Below are positions 1-9,034 of a stretch of 64,000 nt of DNA, one piece after another. A model generated the notes under the pieces. The model was not told the DNA's origin. It saw nothing but the letters and a program-made list of their open reading frames with translations, and did no database searches. A program made the position numbers and the translations under genes. The stretch is from JBHICC01 sp046759385 (GTDB taxonomy: Bacteria > Pseudomonadota > Gammaproteobacteria > Acidiferrobacterales > SPGG2). The first letter of the stretch is position 1. The number at the start of each line of letters is the position of its first letter. The stretch covers positions 1 through 64,000 of the forward strand of contig JBHICC010000004.1 of assembly GCA_046759385.1 (NCBI GenBank), in the 5' to 3' direction.

Positions 1-1
1 G

Positions 2-91
2 CAAGAGTGCGCACGAGGCGGTCGGCCGCTCGCAGAGCAAAAGTTCTTCTGGGCCTACGAAGTTGAAGAACGCGTGCATGCCTCAGCATGA
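2..91 (+). CDS. 3' end of an upstream gene, possibly an acyl-CoA dehydrogenase
   Basis: An open frame enters from the left edge and ends at a TGA 19 bases before the next ATG. Only 29 codons are visible; the tail reads KFFWAYEVEERV and then stops. A phenylalanine/tyrosine-rich ending of this kind occurs at the C-terminus of long-form acyl-CoA dehydrogenases, and the next gene is one, so a tandem pair is plausible. The fragment is too short for a firm family call. Confidence 0.4.
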   Translation, partial: QECARGGRPLAEQKFFWAYEVEERVHASA

Positions 92-110
92 CTGAGGAAT
101 CGTCAAAACC

Positions 111-1895
111 ATGACCGATTACGTCCCGCCCGTACGTGAGATGGAGTTTGTGCTCAACGAGCTCGCCGATCTCGGCGGCGTTGCGGCATTACCGGATTAT
201 GGCCAGGCTACCCCGGATCTGGTGAACGCCATTTTGGAAGAAGCGGGCAAGCTCACCGCCGAGTTGTTAGCGCCGCTGAATCAGCCCGGTGATCGCGAAG
301 GCGCAAAACTCGTGGACGGCATCGTGCAAATGCCGGACGGCTGGAAGGCGGCCTACAAACAGTTTATTGACGGGGGTTGGAACGGCCTCGCGCTTGATGC
401 CGAGTATGGTGGGCAGGGTCTACCCTGGCTGGTCGCCACGGCGGTTCAGGAGATGCTGCATGCGGCGAACATGTCCTTCGGTCTATGTCCGTTGCTGACG
501 CAGGCCGCGGTTAAGGCCATTCTCAAGCACGGCTCAGCACAACAGCAATCCACCTATGTGCGACCACTGACGGCCGGCACTTGGACCGGCACGATGAATC
601 TTACCGAGCCGCAGGCGGGTTCTGATTTGAGCGCTGTACGCACCAAAGCGGTACCACAAGGCGATCATTATCTGATTACCGGGCAAAAAATCTTCATCAC
701 CTACGGTGATCACGATCTTGCCGACAACATCATTCATCTGGTCCTCGCGCGCCTACCCGATGCACCACCTGGAGTGAAAGGCATCTCGATGTTCATCGTT
801 CCCAAGTTTGTGGTTGGCGAGGACGGGCGTCTTGGGGAACGCAATGATGTTCATTGCGTTTCGCTCGAGCACAAGCTCGGTATTAACGCGAGCCCCACCG
901 CCGTGCTTGCCTATGGCGATAACGATGGCGCGGTCGGTTATCTTTTGGGCGAGCAGAATCGCGGGCTCGAGTACATGTTTACCATGATGAACCTTGCGCG
1001 GCTGGCAGTTGGCGTTGAAGGATTGGCTATCGCTGAACGCGCCTACCAACAGGCGCGTGAGTATGCCAAGCAACGTGTGCAGGGACGGCCGATAGGAACT
1101 CGAGAAGGAGATCGCGCCACCATCATTCATCACCCCGATGTACGGCGCATGTTGATGATGATGAAGTCGCAAGTCGAAGCGATGCGTGCCGTGGCGTACC
1201 TGGCAGCGAGCGCGTTCGATAAGAGTCTGCACCATCCTGACAAAGATGAACGAAAGCGACAACATGAGCTGGTCGATTTGTTGACTCCGATCGTCAAGGG
1301 TTGGTGTACAGAGACAGGCGTAGACATTGCGTCAATCGGTATTCAAGTGCATGGTGGCATGGGCTACATCGAGGAGACGGGCGCGAGCCAACACTTGCGC
1401 GACGCGCGCATCACGACCATCTACGAAGGCACCACCGGCATCCAAGCCAATGATTTGGTGAGTAGAAAAGTAATAAAAACCAAAGGGTTATCAGCAAAAA
1501 TGTTAATCGAGACCATCCGCGAGACAGCGATCGATCTAACGTCCGACGGTACAGAAGAGATCGGGGCGGCGTTGACCGAGGGTGTCGACGCGCTTGCCGA
1601 GGCGACCGAATGGATCCTCGCTTCCGACGAACGAGATCGGCGGCTACCGGTGGCGGCGTCAGTGCCGTACCTGCATCTTTTCGGTATCGTCGTCGGTGGT
1701 TGGCAGATGGCGCGCGCGGCCGCGATCGCGCAACAAAAACTCAACGCCGCTGGCAGCGATTCACAATTCTATCAAGGCAAGCTTGCAACCGCGCGCTTCT
1801 ACGCCGAACACATCATGTCGCAAGCGACGGCTTTACTACAGACAATTACGCGTGGCTCCAACGCAACCTTGGCGTTGGATGACGAGCAGTTCTAA
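111..1895 (+). CDS. Acyl-CoA dehydrogenase, long form with extra C-terminal domain
   Basis: Flavoprotein that should oxidise an acyl-CoA to the 2,3-enoyl-CoA and pass electrons to ETF. At 594 residues it is about 200 longer than ordinary acyl-CoA dehydrogenases, fitting the subfamily with an additional C-terminal helical domain (residues about 470-594) that includes 3-methylmercaptopropionyl-CoA dehydrogenase DmdC. The FAD/substrate motif MNLTEPQAGSDLSAV lies near residue 165. IYEGTTGIQAND near residue 437 places the probable catalytic base at Glu439. GGMGYIEETGASQ precedes it. The enoyl-CoA hydratase follows 123 bp downstream on the same strand, so the two probably carry out successive beta-oxidation steps. 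Chain length or substrate cannot be read from the sequence; DmdC activity is only one possibility. Confidence 0.93.
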   Translation: MTDYVPPVREMEFVLNELADLGGVAALPDYGQATPDLVNAILEEAGKLTAELLAPLNQPGDREGAKLVDGIVQMPDGWKAAYKQFIDGGWNGLALDAEYGGQGLPWLVATAVQEMLHAANMSFGLCPLLTQAAVKAILKHGSAQQQSTYVRPLTAGTWTGTMNLTEPQAGSDLSAVRTKAVPQGDHYLITGQKIFITYGDHDLADNIIHLVLARLPDAPPGVKGISMFIVPKFVVGEDGRLGERNDVHCVSLEHKLGINASPTAVLAYGDNDGAVGYLLGEQNRGLEYMFTMMNLARLAVGVEGLAIAERAYQQAREYAKQRVQGRPIGTREGDRATIIHHPDVRRMLMMMKSQVEAMRAVAYLAASAFDKSLHHPDKDERKRQHELVDLLTPIVKGWCTETGVDIASIGIQVHGGMGYIEETGASQHLRDARITTIYEGTTGIQANDLVSRKVIKTKGLSAKMLIETIRETAIDLTSDGTEEIGAALTEGVDALAEATEWILASDERDRRLPVAASVPYLHLFGIVVGGWQMARAAAIAQQKLNAAGSDSQFYQGKLATARFYAEHIMSQATALLQTITRGSNATLALDDEQF

Positions 1896-2018
1896 CTGAA
1901 AGAACAAACTCTTTCGTGCCACCCCCCTTGTGGGAGTAGGCAACTCTTAGACAAACGAACTTAGACCAACTCGTCCTCGCCACTTGTGGGGGTGGGATGA
2001 GAAGGGGGAGGGGAGCCG

Positions 2019-2795
2019 ATGAATTACGAAAATATCTTTGTACAAAAACGCAACGGCGTCGGTTTGATTACGCTCAACCGACCGAAAGCATTGAACGCCT
2101 TATCGAGTGCTCTGATGTCGGAGTTGGGGCAGGCATTGGATGCGTTCGAAGCCGATGAGGACATCGGCGCGATTGTTTTGACAGGCAGCGAAAAAGCATT
2201 TGCCGCCGGTGCCGATATCAAGGAAATGCAAGACAAAAGCTATATGGACGTTTACCTTGCGGATTTCGCTACTTCAGGTCATGAGCGTATCGTGGGCTGC
2301 CGCAAACCGATCGTCGCCGCTGTCGCTGGCTACGCGCTCGGAGGGGGCTGCGAGCTGGCGATGCTGTGCGATTTCATCCTCGCTGCCGATAACGCAAAGT
2401 TCGGTCAACCGGAGATTACACTCGGCATTTTGCCGGGTATCGGCGGTACGCAACGGCTGACGCGTTTTGTGGGCAAGTCAAAAGCGATGGAACTCTGCCT
2501 CACGGGCCGCATGATGGACGTGCAGGAGGCCGAACGCGCCGGTTTGGTCAGCCGCATTGTTCCAGCTGCAGAGCTCGTCGATGAGGCGGTGAAGACGGCA
2601 CAGACTATCGCTGGGTTCTCGCATCCGGTTGTGATGATGATCAAAGAGTCGATCAACCGCGCCTACGAAACTACGCTCGCCGAAGGCGTGCGGTTCGAGC
2701 GCCGGCTGTTCCAGTCAACGTTTGCCACCGAAGATCAGAAAGAAGGGATGGCAGCCTTCGTCGAGAAACGTAAGCCGGATTTCAAGAATCGGTAA
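2019..2795 (+). CDS. Enoyl-CoA hydratase (crotonase family)
   Basis: Hydrates 2-enoyl-CoA to 3-hydroxyacyl-CoA, the second step of beta-oxidation. The 258-residue length is typical for monofunctional crotonases. Visible motifs are the N-terminal GLITLNRPKALNALS, the oxyanion-hole loop AFAAGADIKEM, the second oxyanion glycines in AVAGYALGGGCELAMLCD, and PEITLGILPGIGGTQRL, which carries the catalytic Glu region. The ATG at 2019 follows a G-rich ribosome-binding stretch (GGGGGAGGGGAGCC). It follows the acyl-CoA dehydrogenase and is convergent with the MATE gene. It resembles short-chain enoyl-CoA hydratases rather than the CoA ligase or isomerase branches, but crotonase specificity is hard to assign by eye. 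Confidence 0.94.
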   Translation: MNYENIFVQKRNGVGLITLNRPKALNALSSALMSELGQALDAFEADEDIGAIVLTGSEKAFAAGADIKEMQDKSYMDVYLADFATSGHERIVGCRKPIVAAVAGYALGGGCELAMLCDFILAADNAKFGQPEITLGILPGIGGTQRLTRFVGKSKAMELCLTGRMMDVQEAERAGLVSRIVPAAELVDEAVKTAQTIAGFSHPVVMMIKESINRAYETTLAEGVRFERRLFQSTFATEDQKEGMAAFVEKRKPDFKNR

Positions 2796-2831
2796 GGAAC
2801 GCTTCTGGGTGGATCTCTTTTGATTCCTTTT

Positions 2832-4187
2832 TTAGCGCGAGTGCGACATCAGGCGCCGTTGATTCACGCGCTGATGCCAAACGTATGCCGCGGCACCGAC
2901 GAGCAAATTTGACAGGCTTGCGGCAACGAAGATTCCAGATACATCGAAGAAATAGGCGCCCGCGTAGGCCAGCGGAATATAGATAACGAACATGCGCGTC
3001 ACCGAGATCACGACCGCTGGCAAAGGGTTCCCGAGACCGTTAAAGGCCGCGTTAGCGACCATGATGATGCCCGCCGTGCCGTAGCTGATTGGCACAAGCC
3101 AGAGATACAGCGAGGCGACCGCCACCACTTGCGGGTCATCGTTGAACAGGCGAGCAAGGGGCTCGGCCGCAGCGGCTAACGCGATCGCAAGCAAAACCCC
3201 CAATCCGAGACAGAAGCCACCGCTTATCCGCATGGCTTCGTGAATGCGTTCAGCTTTGCCGGCCCCAAGGTTCTGACCAACGAACGGCCCGATGATTGCC
3301 GACATGGCAAAAAAAACGACCAGGCTAACGCCCTCGATTCGCGTGGCAATACCAAAGCCTGCCACCGCCTCGCTACCGAAATCTGCAATCAGGGCAATGA
3401 TGACCGCTGTGGAGACCGGAATAATGATGTTTGTCCCGGCAGCAGGCAGGCCGACATGCAACACCCGTCTCCAAGAATCCAATAGCATAGCCAGGCTCGG
3501 CACCTGATACGTGATCATGTGCAACCTGAACTGCAGCACGTAAAAGCCGAGCAGCATTGCCACAACCCGCGACGCCACACTGGCGATCGCCGCACCCTGT
3601 AGCTCAAGACGCGGGAAGCCGAGCCACCCGAATATCAACAAGGGATCGAGAATCAGGTTCAGAACCGCGGCGCCGACCAACAGTTGACTCGGCAGGCGAC
3701 TATCACCCGTCGCACGGATTACGCCGTTGCCGACCATAGGCACGAGGAAACACACGTAGCCCGCGTACCAGATGGCCATGTAATCGTGGATCAGCGGAAG
3801 TAAATCATCGCTAGCGCCCAGTAAGCGGAACACCGGTTCAATAGTGAGTAGGCCAGCAAGTGTGACAACAAACGACACGAGCACGGACAATGCGGCGGCA
3901 TCGCTGGTCAACCGTCGTACGCGGTCCTGATTACCTTCCCCGATTGCCCGCGCGAGAACGGACGACGTGCCCGCCATGAGTCCGATGCCCAAACTGATGA
4001 GTACCATGATGACCGGAAAGCTGAAGCTGATTGCTGCCAGTTCTTTCGCACCCAGTTGCGCGACGAACCAGGTGTCGGTCAAATAGAACAGCATTAGCGC
4101 GAGGATGCCCCAGATCATTGGCACCGTGAGCTTGACCAAGTGCTGACGGACAGGGCCTTCCGTCAGACGTGCATGGAGTGTCGCCAT
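2832..4187 (-). CDS. MATE family multidrug/sodium antiporter
   Basis: Inner-membrane exporter of the MATE family, which couples efflux of cationic drugs or metabolites to Na+ or H+ entry. The 451 residues hold about 12 hydrophobic segments in two homologous halves (roughly 10-230 and 240-445). An early conserved segment reads VPMIWGILALMLFYLTDTWF, and GTNIIIPVSTAVI opens the second half. The gene is the last of a minus-strand trio after ETF-QO and the small membrane protein, with 12 bp between it and the latter. The substrate cannot be predicted. A link to the ETF-QO function is not obvious and may only reflect shared transcription. Confidence 0.93.
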   Translation of the reverse strand: MATLHARLTEGPVRQHLVKLTVPMIWGILALMLFYLTDTWFVAQLGAKELAAISFSFPVIMVLISLGIGLMAGTSSVLARAIGEGNQDRVRRLTSDAAALSVLVSFVVTLAGLLTIEPVFRLLGASDDLLPLIHDYMAIWYAGYVCFLVPMVGNGVIRATGDSRLPSQLLVGAAVLNLILDPLLIFGWLGFPRLELQGAAIASVASRVVAMLLGFYVLQFRLHMITYQVPSLAMLLDSWRRVLHVGLPAAGTNIIIPVSTAVIIALIADFGSEAVAGFGIATRIEGVSLVVFFAMSAIIGPFVGQNLGAGKAERIHEAMRISGGFCLGLGVLLAIALAAAAEPLARLFNDDPQVVAVASLYLWLVPISYGTAGIIMVANAAFNGLGNPLPAVVISVTRMFVIYIPLAYAGAYFFDVSGIFVAASLSNLLVGAAAYVWHQRVNQRRLMSHSR

Positions 4188-4199
4188 GAATGGAAAAAG

Positions 4200-4646
4200 T
4201 CAGGTGAGCTGGCGCCGCACGAACCATACGACAAGCGGTGGCAGCGCCACCCATTGCAGCAGAGGAGATAGGCCTATGCCCAGGATCGGGAGGGCGGGCA
4301 TCGTTGCTGCATATTGCCAACGATCGAGTACTTGTGTCGCCAGGGCCTCGAACACAATCGTAATCATCACCCCTATAGCGATAAAGAGTACGAGGTCTTT
4401 CGCGGTGGGGTGAAGCACCCACGCGCGCGAACGCGCAAACACAGCTACGGTCCAGAAGGCGGTAAGCGCAATACCGACGTCACCGAATGTTGCACGCGTA
4501 TAAACCTTGGTCATGTCCCAAATCGTCCACTCTGCCGGCTCATCAAAGAACGGCATTTGCTGCATCTCCCAGACAAAATGCAGCAAGAACGAAAAGATCG
4601 CGATGTTGAGCTCGGGTAAATCGAGTAATCGGATGGGACGGGCCAT
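4200..4646 (-). CDS. Small four-helix membrane protein of unknown function
   Basis: The open frame extends back into the ETF-QO gene, but the first methionine outside it (position 4646, MARPIRLLDLPEL) lies 4 bases after the ETF-QO stop and gives a 148-residue protein. About four hydrophobic helices can be seen (near residues 14-28, 55-70, 82-98 and 118-140). No motif of a family I recognise is present. The tight packing with ETF-QO upstream and MATE downstream shows co-transcription. The short MWxxQ-type N-terminal segment (FVWEMQQMPFF) is characteristic-looking, but I cannot name it. Confidence 0.7.
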   Translation of the reverse strand: MARPIRLLDLPELNIAIFSFLLHFVWEMQQMPFFDEPAEWTIWDMTKVYTRATFGDVGIALTAFWTVAVFARSRAWVLHPTAKDLVLFIAIGVMITIVFEALATQVLDRWQYAATMPALPILGIGLSPLLQWVALPPLVVWFVRRQLT

Positions 4647-4650
4647 GCTA

Positions 4651-6267
4651 TTACATGTTGGGATAATTCGGTCCACCCCCACCTTCAGGCACGACCCAGT
4701 TGATGTTTTGGGTTGGATCTTTAATGTCGCAGGTTTTGCAATGAACACAGTTCTGGGCATTAATTTGCAATCGCGGGTTCGTTCCATCGTCGTCGCGGAT
4801 AATCTCGTAAACACCGGCCGGGCAGTAGCGCTGCTCCGGGGCGTCGTAATCCTTCAAGTTGATGGCGATAGGAACCGAAGCATCCGTGAGAGTCAAATGG
4901 GCGGGCTGATTTTCCTCGTGGTTCGTGTTGGAGAGGAAAACCGAGGACAACTTATCGAAAGAAACTTCGCCGTCATATTTGGGATAATCAATGGGCGCAC
5001 AGGCGTTGGCCTTTTTGAGCAATGCATGATCGGCGTGATTATGAAATGTCCACGGCGCACGCCCGCGCAGCACATAGGTATCGAGTCCGGCGTACGCCAT
5101 GCCGCGGTAGAGCCCCCAGCGGAACGCGGGGCGAATATTGCGCACCCGGTAAAGCTCGTCCCACACCCAGGATTTTCTGAGGCGCTCCGGGTAATCGTTA
5201 AGTGAGTCGTCTTGTCCTGCCCGCAAGCTTTCGAACACGGTTTCGGCTGCACTCATACCGGATTTCATCGCCGTGTGGGTACCTTTGATCTTGGCTACAT
5301 TCAGAAACCCACCGCAGTCACCGATTAATGCGCCGCCGGGGAATGTCAGCTTCGGAATCGATTGATAGCCGCCTTCATTCAGCGCCCGTGCACCGTAGGC
5401 GATGCGACGACCCCCGACGAGCGTCGGCCGTATCAGGGGGTGGGTTTTAAAGCGCTGGAACTCGTCGTACGGACTCAGATACGGGTTCTTGTAATCGAGA
5501 CCGATCACGAAACCGACCGCGACCTGGTTGTTTTCCAGATGGTAAACGAAAGAGCCGCCGTAAGTGCGAGAGTCAAGCGGCCAACCGACTGTATGGATGA
5601 CCAGTCCCGGCCGGTGCTTGCTCGGATCGACTTCCCATAACTCTTTCAGGCCGATCCCGTACGTTTGCGGATCGACCCCGTCGCGCAAATTAAAGCGCTC
5701 GAACAAGGTTTTGGTTAAAGATCCACGGCAGCCTTCGGCGAGCAAGGTATAGCGTGCGTGAAGCTCCACCCCAGGCTGGAAGTTATCGGTTGGCTTGCCG
5801 TCGCGCCCCACGCCCATGTTTCCCGTTGCCACGCCTCTTACGCGGTCATTCTCGTGATAGAGAACCTCGGCGGCGGCAAAGCCGGGGTAGATTTCCACGC
5901 CGAGGACTTCGGCTTGCTCCGCGAGCCATCGACAAAGGCTACCCAGACTGATGATGTAATTACCGTGATTCTTCATCTGCGAGGGTGTGGGCAGACGAAA
6001 CTGCCCATTCGCTGTCAAATAGATGAAGCGATCCTCAGTGGCCGCGGTGTGAATAGGCGCACCTTGCGCTTTCCATTCCGGTAGCAACTCGTTCAACGCG
6101 CGCGGTTCGAGCACGGCCCCCGAGAGAATGTGGGCACCAACTTCCGAACCCTTCTCGACAATGCAGACGTTGACCTCGTGATCATACTCGGCAGCTAACT
6201 GTTTTAGCCGAATCGCGGTGGCAAGACCCGATGGTCCCGCACCGACGATCACAACATCGTACGCCAT
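4651..6267 (-). CDS. etfQO: Electron transfer flavoprotein-ubiquinone oxidoreductase
   Basis: Membrane-associated FAD and [4Fe-4S] enzyme that moves electrons from reduced ETF to ubiquinone; it is the outlet for all the acyl-CoA dehydrogenases in this window. The Rossmann FAD motif GAGPSGLATAIRL is at the N-terminus. The ferredoxin-like C-terminus carries the cluster cysteines in CPAGVYEI and NCVHCKTCDIKDP, and the protein ends PEGGGGPNYPNM, as in this family. The length of 538 residues is normal. The frame is open to a GTG at 6291, but the ATG at 6267 (MAYDVVIVGAG) fits family starts better. The gene is divergent from the thioesterase at 6431. Confidence 0.96.
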   Translation of the reverse strand: MAYDVVIVGAGPSGLATAIRLKQLAAEYDHEVNVCIVEKGSEVGAHILSGAVLEPRALNELLPEWKAQGAPIHTAATEDRFIYLTANGQFRLPTPSQMKNHGNYIISLGSLCRWLAEQAEVLGVEIYPGFAAAEVLYHENDRVRGVATGNMGVGRDGKPTDNFQPGVELHARYTLLAEGCRGSLTKTLFERFNLRDGVDPQTYGIGLKELWEVDPSKHRPGLVIHTVGWPLDSRTYGGSFVYHLENNQVAVGFVIGLDYKNPYLSPYDEFQRFKTHPLIRPTLVGGRRIAYGARALNEGGYQSIPKLTFPGGALIGDCGGFLNVAKIKGTHTAMKSGMSAAETVFESLRAGQDDSLNDYPERLRKSWVWDELYRVRNIRPAFRWGLYRGMAYAGLDTYVLRGRAPWTFHNHADHALLKKANACAPIDYPKYDGEVSFDKLSSVFLSNTNHEENQPAHLTLTDASVPIAINLKDYDAPEQRYCPAGVYEIIRDDDGTNPRLQINAQNCVHCKTCDIKDPTQNINWVVPEGGGGPNYPNM

Positions 6268-6430
6268 CGATTCGCGTTCCAAGACTCGCACCTCGCGTGT
6301 TGAGCGGTAACGCTATTATATCGATCCGTCGTGCATCACAGATAGACAGCCACGTTTGCATCCGCTCTCGAAAGCGGCTAGCTTATGCGGTCGTTCTCGA
6401 TTGAGCGGCGCAGATCAGGGAATCGCGCTC

Positions 6431-6844
6431 TTGGCACATACCTTCGAAGAAGCGAACGAGCGTATACAAGGCACGCTTCCCGGCGTGCTCGGTGTGAGTT
6501 TCTTCGCATTAGAATCCGGTTCAGCCGCTGCACGCCTTTCGCTGCGAGCGGATCACATGGCGCCGAATGGTTATTTACATGCCGCGACCGTTGTGGCGCT
6601 CGCCGATACGTGCTGTGGCAACGGCACGCTCGCGAATCTGCCCGAAGGCGCGTCGAATTTCACCACGGTCGAGCTCAAGTCCAATTTTTTAGGCACCGTG
6701 CGCGAGGGAACGATCGTATGCCGCGCGCAGCTGGTTCACGGCGGTCGGCGCACGCAAGTGTGGGACGCCAAGGTTATGGATCTATCCGAAGAACGCACCT
6801 TGGCGTTGTTTCGCTGTACGCAGATGATCATTTATCCGCGCTGA
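6431..6844 (+). CDS. PaaI-type hotdog thioesterase
   Basis: Predicted acyl-CoA thioesterase of the hotdog fold. The core reads NGYLHAATVVALADTCCGNG, the usual HGG(V)-ALAD helix region of PaaI-like proteins, followed by the strand FTTVELKSNFLG. There is no suitable ATG. The frame is open to a TTG at 6356, but the TTG at 6431 has an AGGGA ribosome-binding motif about 10 bases upstream and gives a family-sized protein of 137 residues, so I chose it. It is divergent from ETF-QO and sits 55 bp before the SDR gene. It probably salvages CoA during acid catabolism; the substrate is unknown. Confidence 0.85.
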   Translation: MAHTFEEANERIQGTLPGVLGVSFFALESGSAAARLSLRADHMAPNGYLHAATVVALADTCCGNGTLANLPEGASNFTTVELKSNFLGTVREGTIVCRAQLVHGGRRTQVWDAKVMDLSEERTLALFRCTQMIIYPR

Positions 6845-6899
6845 GTCGCGCGGCCTCGATATTTAAAGCCATGGTTAACAAAGGCATGTGGAGGCGTGT

Positions 6900-7664
6900 A
6901 TGAACGTCAAGGGTTATCCCGCGATTGTGACAGGCGGCGGTTCGGGCATGGGCGCGGAGACCGCGCGCTTCCTCGCTGCGGCCGGTGCCAAGGTTTCGCT
7001 TTTGGATGTCAATATGGCGGGTGCCGGTGACGTTGCCAAGGAGATCGACGGGCTCGCGGTTGAATGCGATGTAGCGGACGCCAAAAGTGCCGAAGCCGCT
7101 GTCGCCAACGCGCGTGACGCGCACGGGCCGGTGCGGATCTGTGTCAACTGTGCTGGCATTGCCACGGCCAAGCGCATCGTCGGTCGCGACGGTCCGATGC
7201 CGCTGGAGGACTTTACACGCGTCATCGATGTTAACCTCGTTGGCACGTTCAACATCATGCGGCTCGCGGCGGCAGATATGCGTTCGCTCGATCCGGTTGA
7301 GGAAACCGATGAACGTGGCGTCATTCTCTGCACTGCCTCGATCGCCGCGTTTGAGGGGCAGGTTGGTCAGGCCGCCTACAGCGCCTCCAAGGGTGGTGTG
7401 GTGGCGCTTACACTTCAAGCCGCGCGTGAGTTCTCGGGTGCGGGGATTCGGGTGGTGACTATCGTGCCGGGTCTGATCGCCACACCGATGCTGCTCGGTA
7501 TGCCGGAGGAGGTTCAAGAGAGTCTTGCGAAACAACCTCCCTTTCCGAAGCGGTTTGGCAGACCGGATGAGTATGCCAAGCTGGTGATGCACATCATCGA
7601 TAACGAGATGATCAATGGCGATTGCATCCGCCTCGACGGCGCGATCCGGATGCAGCCTAAGTAA
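6900..7664 (+). CDS. SDR oxidoreductase, 3-hydroxyacyl-CoA dehydrogenase type 2-like
   Basis: NAD-dependent short-chain dehydrogenase, most like the HSD10/type 2 3-hydroxyacyl-CoA dehydrogenase group, which oxidises 3-hydroxyacyl-CoA, including branched chains. The cofactor motif is TGGGSGMGAETARFL, the structural motif is NCAGIATA, and the active site is Ser-Tyr-Lys within TASIAAFEG and AAYSASKGGVV. The catalytic Asn region is IDVNLVGTFN. The frame could begin at GTG 6888, but that codon overlaps a GGAGG ribosome-binding site that properly serves the ATG at 6900 (MNVKGYPAIVTGG), giving 254 residues. It would fill the third beta-oxidation step beside the hydratase and dehydrogenase upstream. 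Confidence 0.92.
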   Translation: MNVKGYPAIVTGGGSGMGAETARFLAAAGAKVSLLDVNMAGAGDVAKEIDGLAVECDVADAKSAEAAVANARDAHGPVRICVNCAGIATAKRIVGRDGPMPLEDFTRVIDVNLVGTFNIMRLAAADMRSLDPVEETDERGVILCTASIAAFEGQVGQAAYSASKGGVVALTLQAAREFSGAGIRVVTIVPGLIATPMLLGMPEEVQESLAKQPPFPKRFGRPDEYAKLVMHIIDNEMINGDCIRLDGAIRMQPK

Positions 7665-7677
7665 CTTCCGACATCCA

Positions 7678-7727
7678 ACGCAAAGACGCAAAGGCAAAAG
7701 TCTCTTAGATCAGAAAGCTCTTTGCGT
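7678..7727. repeat. Intergenic repeat with ACGCAAAG arms, copy 1
   Basis: Two adjacent ACGCAAAG units (7678-7685 and 7686-7693) face a CTTTGCGT arm at 7720-7727, forming an interrupted inverted repeat between convergent genes. A second element with the same arms and similar flanks (CTTTGCGTYGAGT) is at 51341-51395. Confidence 0.7.
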
Positions 7728-7793
7728 CGAGTAGTTAGAGATCCTCCCTCCGCAAGTCGCCTTTCGGCGAAACCAGTGAGGCTGTCAACACAT

Positions 7794-8429
7794 CTACCTT
7801 CGGCGTCGCTCGACGCCGATAGGCAGGTCAGTGACCCGCCGCATTTCCTCACGGTTTAGCAATTCGGGATCGTTCAGGTAGTCGATCAAGAATTCGAACC
7901 CGTCGAATCCCCAAAAAAGCTCACCGTCAACGATGAAAGTCGGCACGCCAAAGACGCCTGCCGCCAATGCGCACTCGCCATTGTTGCGCAGCGCATCCTT
8001 CACCGCCGGTGCGGCAATGCGCTCGTCGGCATCGGGTACATTCAGCTGCTGTTTCAAGGCTTGCCAATCTTCGGGCGCATCCGGACGTCGTCCCTCGCGC
8101 CAGATAAAGTGAAAGATTTCTCGGATGATCTCCAGATCATTATCGAGCGCAATGCTAAGACGCAGGACACGCAGAGGGTTAAACGGATGCGCGGGTGGTG
8201 CCTTGAAGGGGACGCCGTGTCTAACGGCAAGCCACTGCACGTAACGGTTAGTGAAGCGTCGCTTCGTTAGTAGCTCTGCGGGTCCCTTTTGTTTCCAGTA
8301 CTCGAGGAGTCCGGCAAACAGCACCGGGATACACGTTATTGCCACGTGCGCGGGCAATCGGTGAAATTGGTCCGTGGCCAGATACGAGAAGGGAGAGATG
8401 AAATCGAAATACCACTCTAGTTTCTTCAT
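7794..8429 (-). CDS. 2-hydroxychromene-2-carboxylate isomerase family (DsbA-like) protein
   Basis: Thioredoxin-fold protein of the DsbA/GST-kappa branch. The N-terminus YFDFISPFSYLATDQF replaces the CxxC of true DsbA with a serine-containing SPFSY, which in HCCA isomerases is the glutathione-contact region. GVFGVPTFIVDGELFWG near the C-terminus is the family signature with the cis-Pro loop. I chose the ATG at 8429 (MKKLEWYFDF), giving 211 residues. It follows the DUF2889 gene on the same strand with a 29-bp gap, so it may share the upstream LiuR-type operator. The true substrate in this context, probably a CoA or glutathione adduct, is unknown. A second member is at 11387-11989. Confidence 0.9.
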   Translation of the reverse strand: MKKLEWYFDFISPFSYLATDQFHRLPAHVAITCIPVLFAGLLEYWKQKGPAELLTKRRFTNRYVQWLAVRHGVPFKAPPAHPFNPLRVLRLSIALDNDLEIIREIFHFIWREGRRPDAPEDWQALKQQLNVPDADERIAAPAVKDALRNNGECALAAGVFGVPTFIVDGELFWGFDGFEFLIDYLNDPELLNREEMRRVTDLPIGVERRRR

Positions 8430-8458
8430 CGCCCGCCGCACTCCCGCCGAGGTGAGCG

Positions 8459-9004
8459 TTAGCCGGTATAGAATCGTGGCCAGTGCACCTTTACGATCTC
8501 GCTGTTACTCGCAAGTGCGTGGCAACTATCAAGGATCGGCGGCTTTTTGCCATTGTTTGCCTCTCCCTTGCGTCGCGACTTTATAGGGTAAATCGTTTGA
8601 AAAGCAGTGGTCGCGACTGGTCCAAGCAATTCCCGCAAATGCGTGCAGCCGTTGACGCCACCCAACAGTTCCTGAACCTTACGGCGCCAACCGCGGCCGA
8701 TGCGCAACCCAACAAGCAACTTGAAGCGGTCGGCAATCGCAGGACATACGCTAAAGGGTCCGTGATCGGTGACGGCTTCGGCATCGTGGATTACCAAATT
8801 ATCGTCAACCGTTACGCGTACCCACATGTCATGAATTGGCTCGCCCGGCTCGATGGTTCCGCGTTCGCGGTTTTCAAAAGCGTAAGTCTTGGTGTCGACA
8901 ACATGACCTTCGATGTCCCAGAGACCATCTTCACGGTGGTAACCGCGACACTTGACCGCACGTCGGTGAACGAGCTTGCGGGGGGCGGGGGTTGATAGTG
9001 GCAT
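8459..9004 (-). CDS. DUF2889 domain-containing protein
   Basis: Protein of 181 residues of the DUF2889 family, whose biochemical role is not known. Recognisable parts are the N-terminal RAVKCRGYHREDGLWDIEGH, then DTKTYAF and PGEPIHDMWVRVTVD, followed by a Cys-containing middle (PFSVCPAI) and GCTHLRELL. A perfect 16-bp palindrome identical to those around liuR lies 31 bases before the ATG, so the gene is probably controlled by the same regulator. That would connect this uncharacterised family to branched-chain acyl-CoA catabolism. The gene downstream is the DsbA-like isomerase homologue. Confidence 0.9.
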   Translation of the reverse strand: MPLSTPAPRKLVHRRAVKCRGYHREDGLWDIEGHVVDTKTYAFENRERGTIEPGEPIHDMWVRVTVDDNLVIHDAEAVTDHGPFSVCPAIADRFKLLVGLRIGRGWRRKVQELLGGVNGCTHLRELLGPVATTAFQTIYPIKSRRKGEANNGKKPPILDSCHALASNSEIVKVHWPRFYTG

Positions 9005-9034
9005 AAGCGACTCCTTCTGGCCCGACCGTAACTT

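Noticed and set aside
753..1265. 170-codon open frame on the minus strand within the acyl-CoA dehydrogenase gene
   Set aside because: It is antisense to a clear gene, shows no recognisable domain, and its length is explained by codon bias of the opposite strand.
4507..5205. 232-codon open frame on the plus strand opposite the ETF-QO gene
   Set aside because: The ETF-QO reading frame is unmistakable, including its Fe-S cysteines in the same DNA.
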